Positions 1 to 6,775 of a stretch of 64,000 nt of DNA are shown here, one piece after another (position 1 is the first letter of the stretch; the number at the start of each line of letters is the position of its first letter). A program made the position numbers and the translations under genes. This stretch comes from IMCC26256 sp046081705 (GTDB taxonomy: Bacteria > Actinomycetota > Acidimicrobiia > IMCC26256). A model generated the notes under the pieces. It worked only from the letters and a program-made list of their open reading frames with translations. It did not search any database and was not told the DNA's origin. Location of the stretch: contig JBJTWK010000095.1 in the NCBI GenBank assembly GCA_046081705.1, positions 1 through 64,000 of the forward strand, read 5' to 3'.

Positions 1-48
1 GGTCTGGGGGACCGAAGGTCGCAGGTTCAAATCCTGTCAGCCCGACCA
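1..48 (+). tRNA. tRNA-Pro (anticodon GGG), 5' end outside window
   Basis: Only the 3' part is present. The anticodon loop reads CTGGGGG (positions 4-10), with T33 before the anticodon GGG and a G at position 37. The 3' anticodon strand ACCGA, a five-base variable loop and a T arm (GCAGG, loop TTCAAAT, CCTGT) follow. The acceptor strand ends in an encoded CCA at 46-48. The D arm and 5' acceptor strand lie before the window, so the cloverleaf cannot be fully checked. Confidence 0.85.
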
Positions 49-53
49 GTCAG

Positions 54-85
54 AGAGCGGGTCTCCGGGTTCGGGGACCCGCTCT
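54..85 (+). terminator. Hairpin after tRNA-Pro
   Basis: A perfect 10-bp inverted repeat (AGAGCGGGTC at 54-63, GACCCGCTCT at 76-85) begins six bases after the tRNA CCA. There is no T-run, as is common in high-GC actinobacteria. It probably terminates the tRNA transcript or marks its processed trailer. Confidence 0.6.
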
Positions 86-110
86 ACTGGTCTCCGTAGT
101 CACGGCGTAG

Positions 111-191
111 TCACGAAACGTCGTCGGCGAGGATCTCCGAGCGTGCGATCTCGACCGTCCGGGGAGCGTCGATCCCGAGCCGGGTCTGGGT
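111..191 (-). pseudogene. Remnant of csrA (carbon storage regulator), C-terminal part only
   Basis: Read on the minus strand, codons ending in a TGA at 113-111 encode QTRLGIDAPRTVEIARSEI followed by LADDVS. This matches the core of CsrA, the RNA-binding regulator whose last strand and helix read like RLGIDAPREVPVHREEI. The reading frame is closed upstream by a TAG near 251-249 and no CsrA N-terminus (MLVLSRK-like) is found, so only about 25 residues of an original 60-70 survive. CsrA normally accompanies flagellar genes; none are seen here. I read this as a decayed gene. A chance match is possible but unlikely over 19 residues. Confidence 0.5.
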
Positions 192-265
192 CGAACGGCC
201 TATTGAATGACCGGCGCCAGCAGCCCTACGGTCCCGTCGAACAGACCACTACCGAAGGTAGAGCC

Positions 266-394
266 ATGCGAAACGCTGTCCTTGAACATCTGAACATCGT
301 GTGGACCTCCTTCACCGGCGACGTCGGCGGTCATATCGTCAGGATGTCGGCGAAAATGCTCGGTGGGCTGCTCGGGGAGAAACTCCCCTTCTGA
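266..394 (+). CDS. Possible small protein, 42 aa, unknown function
   Basis: An ATG at 266 preceded by a GAAGGTAGAG stretch opens a 42-residue frame beginning MRNAVLEHLNIVW and ending GGLLGEKLPF. The peptide is mildly amphipathic and has no recognised domain. A strong hairpin follows 34 bases after the stop, which fits a small transcription unit. The region otherwise holds gene debris, so this may be a chance frame. No function is proposed. Confidence 0.3.
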   Translation: MRNAVLEHLNIVWTSFTGDVGGHIVRMSAKMLGGLLGEKLPF

Positions 395-427
395 CGGGTC
401 CCTCTGTCTCGGTGATCCCGAACGCGA

Positions 428-463
428 CGAGACCCCGACCGGGACGAGCCAGCCGGGGTCTCG
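428..463. terminator. 10-bp hairpin, possible terminator
   Basis: CGAGACCCCG (428-437) and CGGGGTCTCG (454-463) form a perfect stem with a 16-nt loop. It lies just downstream of the small frame ending at 394. No T-run follows. Confidence 0.5.
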
Positions 464-507
464 AGCGTGCCCGGCCGGCAGCACACCTCCCGGGTACCGT
501 TCCGGGC

Positions 508-588
508 ATGGAGGTCAACGGGTGGAACATTGACCCGGAAGCCAACCTCACCGAGGCCAACCTCACCCGGGCTGCGGGCGGGCGATGA
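508..588 (+). pseudogene. Pentapeptide-repeat protein fragment, 26 aa
   Basis: The frame begins MEVNGWNIDPEANLTEANLT and ends RAAGGR. The repeated units ANLTE and ANLTR fit the A(N/D)LXX pentapeptide consensus that builds a right-handed beta-helix. Only two to three repeats exist before the stop, far too few for a helix. I read it as the debris of a longer gene. There is no clear ribosome binding site. Confidence 0.35.
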
Positions 589-736
589 GCGGGCGCGCGG
601 CGCCAGCCATGGGCCGCCGTACCCGCCCGTTCTTTGCCGAATCTTGGCCCGGTAGCGGTGGCCTGCGCCCGTTCGAGCACTGTAATTTGCATTCATCGCC
701 CGGGTCGATCGACCCGTCAGGAACCGGGGGCCCACC

Positions 737-1684
737 ATGCTGCCGTCCACCGCTCGTCGCATCGCCGCCCGCACGCTCAAGGAGCGGAGCGCCGCCGGCA
801 TCGCCGCACTCGTCCTGTCGATGGGCGGATCGGGCGCACTTGCGGCCAACCTCGTCGCCACGGCGGTCCCGGCCGGCGCGGCCGTCGTGTACGACGACGA
901 CCTCGACGACGACGGCACGCCGAACGCATCCGATCCGGATGTCGATGGTGACGGCATCCCGAACGGCTCCGACGGCGACGTCGACGGGGACGGGATCCCG
1001 AACGGCGCGGATCTCAACGTCGACGGCGACCGGTACCGCAACAACTCCGTGCGGGAGCTCGACATCGACGGTGACGGCCTCCTCGACAACGCGGCGGACG
1101 AGGACGACATCGATGGTGACGCGCTCGACGACGACTCGTGCGCGGAGAGTGACATCGACGGTGATGGCATCGCCGACGATGACGCCTACGAGCGTGACCT
1201 CGACGGCGACGGGTTCCCCGACCAGTCGCCGAAGGAGCTCGACATCGACGGTGACGAACTCGCCGACGACGCGCTGGGCGAGAGCGACATCGACGGTGAT
1301 TGCGTCACCGACGACTCGGCGGACGAGGACGACATCGACGGCGACGGCCGAGCGGACGACGCGCTGACCGAGTCCGACATCGATGGCGACGGGCGACGGG
1401 ACAACAGTGTGCTCGAGACCGACGAGGACGGCGACGGGGTCGACGACTCCGCCGACTCGGATGTGGACGGAGACGGCGACGACAACTCATCGGACGACGA
1501 CATCGACGGCGACAACAAGCAGAACGGTTCCGACGATGACATCGACGGCGACGGCGTCGAGAACGTCGATGACGACGACATGGACGGCGACAGCATCGAG
1601 AACGAGTCCGACGACGATGACGACGCCGACGGCCTCGACGACTCGGAGGACGCCGACGACGACGCCGACGGTGAGGACGACTGA
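737..1684 (+). CDS. Secreted Asp-rich protein with thrombospondin type 3-like calcium-binding repeats
   Basis: The 315-residue protein starts with a twin-basic leader and hydrophobic segment and a likely signal peptidase site near VPAGA-A (about residue 48). From residue 52 to the end it is almost entirely repeats of the form DIDGDGxxDDxxxES and DVDGDGIPNG, the DxDGDGxxD calcium-binding signature of thrombospondin type 3 repeats. Acidic residues dominate, so it should be intrinsically disordered without calcium and bind many ions. No anchor, sortase signal or enzyme domain follows, so it is probably released or cell-wall associated. The coding DNA is a low-complexity GACGACGTCGAC-like sequence, which favours repeat expansion and slippage. 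A local AT-rich pocket at 681-697 may hold its promoter. The family and physiological role are not known; surface adhesion or calcium sequestration are guesses. Confidence 0.8.
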   Translation: MLPSTARRIAARTLKERSAAGIAALVLSMGGSGALAANLVATAVPAGAAVVYDDDLDDDGTPNASDPDVDGDGIPNGSDGDVDGDGIPNGADLNVDGDRYRNNSVRELDIDGDGLLDNAADEDDIDGDALDDDSCAESDIDGDGIADDDAYERDLDGDGFPDQSPKELDIDGDELADDALGESDIDGDCVTDDSADEDDIDGDGRADDALTESDIDGDGRRDNSVLETDEDGDGVDDSADSDVDGDGDDNSSDDDIDGDNKQNGSDDDIDGDGVENVDDDDMDGDSIENESDDDDDADGLDDSEDADDDADGEDD

Positions 1685-1714
1685 CGCCTGAGCTGCACCT
1701 GCGGGACGACCGCA

Positions 1715-1743
1715 CGATGCCCCCGGTCCGGCCGGGGGCATCG
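1715..1743. terminator. Bidirectional terminator hairpin between convergent genes
   Basis: CGATGCCCCCGG (1715-1726) and CCGGGGGCATCG (1732-1743) form a perfect 12-bp stem with a 5-nt loop. It lies between the Asp-rich gene and the convergent deacetylase-like gene, so it can serve both. Confidence 0.75.
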
Positions 1744-1754
1744 TCGCGTCGGGG

Positions 1755-2645
1755 TCAGGACGGGTGGCCGAGGGAGCGGAGCGCCGCGGTCACGGTGAGC
1801 CGGTGGAGGCCGCAGACCTCGTCGAGGCTCAGGCCGCCCGAGGTGTACCCGCCGGCCGGCACCCAGGCCACGGGGAGGCCGTGGGCCGAGGTCCACGAGA
1901 ACACCAGCGCCTCGCGGCGGGCGAGCACCTCGGCCGTGATGCCGCCGACCCCGCCCGCGCGCTCGTGCGGGTCCATGCCTGCGTTGAAGAGCACGACGTC
2001 GATGGAGCCCGGGTCGGCGATGGCGTCGAGCGCGGCCTCGACGTCGTCGAGGTAGGTCGCCCCGCGGTTCATCGTGAGGCGGGCCTGCGCCGTGGGCGTG
2101 TAGTGGTCGAACGACGACACCGACACGTCGACCTGCTCGATGCCGGCGACCCCCTCGATGAGGGATGCCGTGCCGCCGCCGCAGTGGGCGTCGAGGTCGA
2201 GGATGAGGACCCGGGCCGCACCGGCCCGTCGTGCCCGGCGGGCGGCGATCGCCAGCCCGTTGAAGGTGCAGTAGCCCTGACCCGAGCCGGCGCGCGCGTG
2301 GTGCAGGCCCGACGACAGGGAGCCGGCGACACCGCCGTGCTCGAGGACGTGGAGCACGGCGTCGACGACCCCGCCGTTCGATGCCGCGGCGGCGCGGAAG
2401 AGACCGGGGTCCCAGCCGACGCCGTTCGAGCCCGCGAGACCGCGCGGTTCGCCCGTGGCCACGGCGTCGACGTAGGCGCGGTCGTGGACCTCGTACAGGT
2501 CCTCGGCGCTCAGCGGCGCCGGGGCGCGCAGGTCGAGACCCGCCGGGACGGCGGACCGGAGGTGGGCGTGGAGGGCGACGGCCTTCACGAAGGTGTCGAA
2601 GGTCAGGTCGACGTCGTTGAAGGTCTCGCTGAAGAAGACGGGCAT
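1755..2645 (-). CDS. Histone deacetylase-superfamily (AcuC/APAH-like) amidohydrolase
   Basis: A 296-residue arginase/deacetylase-fold protein, probably a zinc deacetylase acting on acetyl-lysine, acetylpolyamine or a related amide. The family landmarks are present in order: GLHHA with paired histidines (115-116), GYCTFNGLAIAA (124-135), DLDAHCGGGT (150-159), NAGMDPH with D225, and GGY with Y267. The zinc ligands D152, H154 and D225 and the transition-state tyrosine Y267 are therefore kept. The usual second histidine of DxDxHHGNGT is a cysteine (C155). The ATG at 2645 is used because homology begins immediately (PVFFSETFN). It stands alone, convergent with the Asp-rich gene and divergent from the xylanase. 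The substrate cannot be told from sequence. Confidence 0.85.
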   Translation of the reverse strand: MPVFFSETFNDVDLTFDTFVKAVALHAHLRSAVPAGLDLRAPAPLSAEDLYEVHDRAYVDAVATGEPRGLAGSNGVGWDPGLFRAAAASNGGVVDAVLHVLEHGGVAGSLSSGLHHARAGSGQGYCTFNGLAIAARRARRAGAARVLILDLDAHCGGGTASLIEGVAGIEQVDVSVSSFDHYTPTAQARLTMNRGATYLDDVEAALDAIADPGSIDVVLFNAGMDPHERAGGVGGITAEVLARREALVFSWTSAHGLPVAWVPAGGYTSGGLSLDEVCGLHRLTVTAALRSLGHPS

Positions 2646-2776
2646 GGGGTTCGGGGTCGGACGGGGGGTGGATGCGGTGATGGTGGGCTCCTCTCGTGGT
2701 CGGGAGCACAAGTATGCGGTGGGGGCCGGACATGGTCCGTCGGGGCGGTCGCGGACCGGGTCCGCCGCCGGGTCGC

Positions 2777-2782
2777 TACGCT
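2777..2782 (+). promoter_or_regulatory. -10 box TACGCT, leaderless promoter of xylanase gene
   Basis: TACGCT ends 8 nt before the ATG at 2791, and no Shine-Dalgarno sequence is present. Confidence 0.5.
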
Positions 2783-2790
2783 CCTCCGCC

Positions 2791-3843
2791 ATGCGCAGGA
2801 CAGTGGGTCTCGGGGCGCTGACGGTGGTGGCGACGATCCTCCTGGGCGCGTGCCGCCCGGTGCCGCCCGACGCGACGTTGCGGGCCCTCGCCGGGCGGGC
2901 CGGTCGGGCGTTCGGCACCTCGGTCGAGCCGGCGCAGTTCGACCGGCCCGCGGACGGTGCGCTCATCGCCGGACAGTTCTCCTCGGTCACCCCGGAGAAC
3001 GTCATGAAGTGGGAGGTCGTGCACCCGGGGCCGGCGACGTGGAACCACGCCCCGGGTGATGCGGTCGTCGACTTCGCCGAGGCGCACGGCCAGCGGGTGC
3101 GCGGCCACGCCCTCGTCTGGCACCGGCAGAACCCGGCGTGGCTGACGGGTGGTTCGTACACGCGCGACGAACTCATCGCGATCCTCGAGGAGCACATCTC
3201 GACCCTCGTCGGGCGGTACCGAGGGCGGATCGCACAGTGGGACGTCGTGAACGAGGCCATCGCCGACGACGGCACGTTGCGCGACACGATCTGGTCGCGG
3301 GGCATCGGCCCCGAGTACCTCCGGCTCGCGTTCGAGTTCGCACACGCCGCCGACCCGGACGCCGAACTGTTCATCAACGACTACCTCATCGAGCGGGGCG
3401 GTCCGAAGGCCGCGACGCTGCTGTGGATCGTGGCGTCGTTGCGCGCCCAGGGCGTGCCGATCCACGGCGTCGGGTACCAGGTGCACGCGCTCCTGCCGAG
3501 CCTCATGCCGACGCCCGAGCAGTTCGCCGATGAGATGCGCCGCTTCGCGTCCCGCGGCCTCCTCGTCGAGATCACGGAGATGGACGTCGCGCTCCGGTTG
3601 CCGACCGATCCGTCGAGCGACCCCCAGCGCCAGGCCGACGCCTACGGCTCGGCCGTCATGGCGTGCCTGGCGGTGCCCGAGTGCACGGGCATCACCACCT
3701 GGAACTACTCGGACGCGGAGTCCTGGATCCCCGGGGAGTTCCCCGGGTTCGGCGAGGCGAGCATCTTCGACGCCGAGTTGGCGCCGAAGCCGGCGTTCGA
3801 GCGGATCCGCCAGCTCCTCTGGTGGAACCTGCGAGCCCGATGA
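2791..3843 (+). CDS. Endo-1,4-beta-xylanase, GH10, lipoprotein
   Basis: A 350-residue GH10 enzyme that should cleave internal beta-1,4 bonds of xylan outside the cell. The N-terminus has a hydrophobic signal and a lipobox ILLGAC, with C21 as the lipidated residue, so the enzyme is membrane anchored. The acid/base glutamate lies in DVVNEA (E155) and the nucleophile in ITEMDV (E263). The substrate-binding motifs TPENVMKWE and GHALVWHRQ are intact. There is no carbohydrate-binding module. The ATG at 2791 places the signal peptide correctly; longer frames upstream lack one. No other plant-polymer enzymes are nearby, so it is probably a stand-alone scavenging enzyme. Confidence 0.93.
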   Translation: MRRTVGLGALTVVATILLGACRPVPPDATLRALAGRAGRAFGTSVEPAQFDRPADGALIAGQFSSVTPENVMKWEVVHPGPATWNHAPGDAVVDFAEAHGQRVRGHALVWHRQNPAWLTGGSYTRDELIAILEEHISTLVGRYRGRIAQWDVVNEAIADDGTLRDTIWSRGIGPEYLRLAFEFAHAADPDAELFINDYLIERGGPKAATLLWIVASLRAQGVPIHGVGYQVHALLPSLMPTPEQFADEMRRFASRGLLVEITEMDVALRLPTDPSSDPQRQADAYGSAVMACLAVPECTGITTWNYSDAESWIPGEFPGFGEASIFDAELAPKPAFERIRQLLWWNLRAR

Positions 3844-3906
3844 CGGTCCGGCGCGCGGACCCCACCGGGGCGCGAGACTGAGCGCTCCGGCCGTATTGGA
3901 GGATCC

Positions 3907-4551
3907 ATGCCCCGTCTGCGTCAGGTGCCCCGGGCCGAGGCGAGCCCGATGGTCACGGTGCTCTACGACCTGCTCTTCGGTGAGGGCGTGTGCCCGGTCG
4001 AGACGCCCGGCACGGTGACGGGCACGCCGGGGGACTGGTGGACGGTGTTCGCCCTCGTGCCCGCCGTGTTCGAGCACGCGTGCCAGGGGATCATGCTGTA
4101 CCGCTCGCCCGAGCGGCTCCTCGATCCCCAGCTCCGTGAACTGGCCCAGACCCGTACGGGGTGGACCCGCCAGTCCCGCTTCGTGTTCTCCCAGCACTGC
4201 AAGTCCTGCCGCACGGTCGGGATCCCGGAGGAGAAGATCGCCGCGATCCCGCACTGGAGCGCGACCGACGTGTTCACCCCCGCCGAGCGGGCCGTGCTCG
4301 CGTACACCGACGCCCTGACCCTCGAGGACGGGCGGGTCGCCGATGGGGTCTTCGACGCGCTGCGTGAGCACCTCTCCGACGAGGAGATCCTCGAACTCAC
4401 CTACATCACCGCGCTGTACGAGGCGCACGCGATCATGTCGAAGGCGCTCCGGGTCGAGTTCGACGCGGACCCGGATCCGATCGCCGAGGTCCCGGCGCCG
4501 GGGGAGTACCAGGGGTTCCTCGTGGGCCCGCAGGATCGGCCGCCCGCATGA
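3907..4551 (+). CDS. AhpD-like / carboxymuconolactone decarboxylase family protein
   Basis: A 214-residue all-helical protein of the AhpD/CMD superfamily. The redox motif HCKSC (H97-C98-C101) fits the CxxC-with-histidine centre of AhpD-like peroxidases, which act in antioxidant defence. A second helical segment near residues 125-180 (TPAERAVLAYTDALT to YEAHAIMSKALR) is typical of the family. GGAGG lies 5 nt before the ATG, so this gene has a classical ribosome binding site. The stop overlaps the next gene by ATGA. The physiological substrate is unknown. Confidence 0.8.
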   Translation: MPRLRQVPRAEASPMVTVLYDLLFGEGVCPVETPGTVTGTPGDWWTVFALVPAVFEHACQGIMLYRSPERLLDPQLRELAQTRTGWTRQSRFVFSQHCKSCRTVGIPEEKIAAIPHWSATDVFTPAERAVLAYTDALTLEDGRVADGVFDALREHLSDEEILELTYITALYEAHAIMSKALRVEFDADPDPIAEVPAPGEYQGFLVGPQDRPPA

Positions 4552-5522
4552 GTGCGCCGACGCCCGCGCGCACCTCGTCGGGACGGCGCCCGTGGCGACG
4601 CGGGGGGTCGCTCGCCCTCGCCGCGGGCGCGCTGGGTGCCCTCGCGCTCCTCACGTCGGGGTGTTCGGCCCCCACGGTCCTCGCCGCGTGCGGCAGACGG
4701 TTGGTCGCGAGCGCGAGTCCGGCCCTCGTCGATCCGGCGCTCGTGGAGATCTCGGGCATCGCGGCGAGTCGGACCACGGCCGGCGTGTGGTGGGTCCACA
4801 ACGACTCGGGGGACACGGCTCGGGTGTTCGCGCTCGACGACACCGGCGCGGTCCGTGCGACGCTCACCCTCCCCGGGGTGACGGCGATCGACTTCGAGGA
4901 CCTCGCGGTCGGCGAGGGCCCGATCGCCGGAGTCAACCACCTCTACGTGGGGGACATCGGGGACAACGCCGCCGTGCGACCCGAGATCCTCGTGCACCGG
5001 ATGGTGGAGCCGTCCGTCCCGCTCACCGGCTCCACGACCGGCACGGTCACCGGGGTCGAGACGCTCCGGCTCGCCTACCCGGACGGCCCGCACGACGCCG
5101 AGGCGCTCGCGATCGATCCGGTCTCGCACTCGATCCTCGTCATCACGAAGAGCCTCGCGGGGGGTGCCCAGACCGTGTACCGAGCGAGCACGGCGACCGC
5201 ACCTGGGGCGACGGTCACGATGACGGTGGCCGGGACGGTGACGACCACGACCGGCCTGGCGGGCGCCATCACCGGGGCCGACCTCACCCGGGACGGCCTG
5301 CAGCTGGCGGTCCGCACCTACGGCGGGGTCCGGGTCGTCGCCCGCAACGCCGATCTCCCGCTCGACCGCTTCGTGGCCGGTGCGACCGGTTCGGTGAGCT
5401 GCACCGGTCCGGTGCCGGCCGAGATCCAGGGCGAGGCGATCGGGTTCCGGGCGGACGGCCGTGGGTACGTCACGGTCTCCGAGGGCGCCGGGGCCGTGCT
5501 CCACCGCTACACCGCCCCCTGA
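4548..5522 (+). CDS. Lipoprotein, predicted beta-propeller, unknown function
   Basis: A 324-residue protein with a twin-arginine-like basic start (GRRPWRRGG), a hydrophobic segment and a lipobox LLTSGC at about residues 34-39. The rest is beta-rich with propeller-like blades: EISGIAASRTTAGVWWVHND, DFEDLAVGEG, HLYVGDIGDN, DAEALAIDP and EIQGEAIGF. Such E(A/G)I and D(N/G) strands resemble SdiA-regulated or esterase-like phytase propeller proteins. It probably sits on the outer face of the membrane. It is translationally coupled to the AhpD-like gene by an ATGA overlap. Function is not assigned. Confidence 0.75.
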   Translation: MSAPTPARTSSGRRPWRRGGSLALAAGALGALALLTSGCSAPTVLAACGRRLVASASPALVDPALVEISGIAASRTTAGVWWVHNDSGDTARVFALDDTGAVRATLTLPGVTAIDFEDLAVGEGPIAGVNHLYVGDIGDNAAVRPEILVHRMVEPSVPLTGSTTGTVTGVETLRLAYPDGPHDAEALAIDPVSHSILVITKSLAGGAQTVYRASTATAPGATVTMTVAGTVTTTTGLAGAITGADLTRDGLQLAVRTYGGVRVVARNADLPLDRFVAGATGSVSCTGPVPAEIQGEAIGFRADGRGYVTVSEGAGAVLHRYTAP

Positions 5523-5590
5523 ACCAAGTGGTGCGGCCGACCCAGGACCCTGTACCCACGTCGGTGCCCACGACTGATAAATTTTCGTAC

Positions 5591-5647
5591 GCCCCCGTGA
5601 ACGGCGACCACCTCCCTGCCCGGTGCGTGTGATCCGCTCACGGGGGC
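5591..5647. repeat. 10-bp inverted repeat with long loop
   Basis: GCCCCCGTGA (5591-5600) and TCACGGGGGC (5638-5647) are perfect reverse complements separated by 37 nt. The element follows the lipoprotein gene by about 70 nt, so it may end that transcript. It could also be an operator pair for the collagen-like gene. Confidence 0.45.
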
Positions 5648-5721
5648 ACTGCGCGCCCGCCCGCGTTCCGGTGCGTCGACGGTCACGCACGCAATTGCTC
5701 AAGGAATCCTCAACGCCCGCC

Positions 5722-5800
5722 GATACTCCTCGTGATCGGCCGCCAAGGACGGCGGCCGCCAGGGATGGACGGTCGAGTCCTCCGGAACCAGCGGTTCCGG
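5722..5800 (+). promoter_or_regulatory. Promoter and hairpin-rich leader of the collagen-like gene
   Basis: A GATACT box (5722-5727) could be a -10 element; TTGCTC at 5695-5700 is 21 nt upstream, too far for a standard -35. Two hairpins follow: GGCCGCC (5738-5744) with GGCGGCC (5751-5757), and the compact CCGGAACC-agc-GGTTCCGG (5782-5800). The second ends about 7 nt before a purine-rich Shine-Dalgarno region (GGGGAGGAGAGG). Such a hairpin could affect ribosome access. The rest of the 5523-5822 interval shows nothing else I can support. Confidence 0.4.
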
Positions 5801-5822
5801 GGCGGGCCGGGGAGGAGAGGAC

Positions 5823-6719
5823 ATGGATGTCGAACGTGCTCAAGGATCGAGCCGACCTCACCGAGCCCGACCGTCGGTGCGCGTCCGAGCGGCGCGCACC
5901 GGCGCGTTCCGGATCGCACTCGGCGCCGCGCTGCTCGCAGCGTCGGGGTGCGGTCACCTCGCGGCCGGTACGGCCCGCACGGACCGGGTCACCGCCTCTG
6001 GCGCGCGGCCGGAGGTCGTCGGCGCGACCGGCGTGACCGGCCCGACCGGTGCGAAGGGTTCCGTCGGAGTCCGCGGTGCGACCGGCGTGAACGGTGCGAC
6101 CGGTTCGACCGGTGCCGCGGGCATCGACGGCACCACGGGCGCGACCGGCATGACCGGCGCTCCGGGCGCCGACGGCACGGTGGGTGCTGCGGGGCCGGCC
6201 GGGATGATGGGCCCGACCGGCGAGGTCGGAGCGACCGGAGCGACCGGAGCGGCGGGTGCCGATGGGACGGATGGTGTGGCGGGACCCGACGGCGCGATGG
6301 GCCCGATCGGGCCGGCCGGCGTGCAGGGTGCGACCGGTGCGACGGGTGCTGATGGGGCCGACGGCCGCGACGGCGTCGAAGGTCCAGACGGTCCCGCCGG
6401 TCGCGACGGGGTCGACGGTGCCACCGGGTCCACCGGCCCGCAGGGTGCGACGGGGACCAGCGGGGTGAACTCCTTCACGCTGGCCTCGACCGCCGTGTCG
6501 GTCGCCGGGCTCGGGTCCACGACTGCGACCGTGTCGTGCCCGAGCGGGTCGGTGGGGATCGCACCGGCCTGGGACACGACGTACAACCAGGTGCGCGTCC
6601 TCAACGTCGCGCCGGTCGGTGCCGGCACCACGTGGTCGTTCCGGCTCTACAACGGCTCGAGCACCCCCGATCCCTCCGTCATCCGCCTCGTGTGCGTCGT
6701 GGGCACCTACGGGTCCTGA
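5823..6719 (+). CDS. Collagen-like (Gly-X-Y) surface lipoprotein
   Basis: A 298-residue protein with a basic start, a hydrophobic segment and a lipobox LLAASGC with the lipidated cysteine near residue 43. From about residue 67 to 215 it consists of Gly-X-Y triplets (GATGVTGPTGAKG and so on), rich in GAT, GPT, GAD and GAP, the bacterial collagen-like triple helix. A C-terminal beta domain of about 80 residues (from NSFTLASTAVSV) holds two cysteines and probably nucleates trimerisation. It would form a membrane-anchored stalk. GGAGGAGAGG precedes the ATG. The coding DNA is a repetitive GCGACCGGC series, prone to length change. Its partner or ligand is unknown. Confidence 0.85.
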   Translation: MDVERAQGSSRPHRARPSVRVRAARTGAFRIALGAALLAASGCGHLAAGTARTDRVTASGARPEVVGATGVTGPTGAKGSVGVRGATGVNGATGSTGAAGIDGTTGATGMTGAPGADGTVGAAGPAGMMGPTGEVGATGATGAAGADGTDGVAGPDGAMGPIGPAGVQGATGATGADGADGRDGVEGPDGPAGRDGVDGATGSTGPQGATGTSGVNSFTLASTAVSVAGLGSTTATVSCPSGSVGIAPAWDTTYNQVRVLNVAPVGAGTTWSFRLYNGSSTPDPSVIRLVCVVGTYGS

Positions 6720-6733
6720 TCCCGGGCGACGCG

Positions 6734-6775
6734 TAGGGTGACCCCGTGGCGAGGGCCGGGGGTGCGCAGCGATGA
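6734..6775 (+). promoter_or_regulatory. -10 box TAGGGT with a 9-codon leader frame
   Basis: TAGGGT (6734-6739) lies 6 nt before a GTG at 6746. That GTG opens a 9-codon frame whose TGA overlaps the ATG of the next gene (ATGA at 6772-6775). If transcription starts at the GTG, a leaderless mini-cistron would couple to the gamma-glutamyltransferase gene. Whether it is translated is unknown. Confidence 0.35.

Noticed and set aside
97..117. Direct repeat GTAGTCACG as a phage attachment site
   Set aside because: Only two adjacent copies are present, no integrase gene is in the window and no copy of the tRNA end follows.
900..1680. CRISPR-like or satellite repeat array
   Set aside because: The periodic GACGTCGAC-like sequence is coding DNA for Asp-Gly repeats in one open frame; no regular spacers exist.
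5990..6480. Minus-strand proline-rich protein
   Set aside because: It is the antisense of the Gly-X-Y repeats and only reflects the GGC/GCC symmetry.
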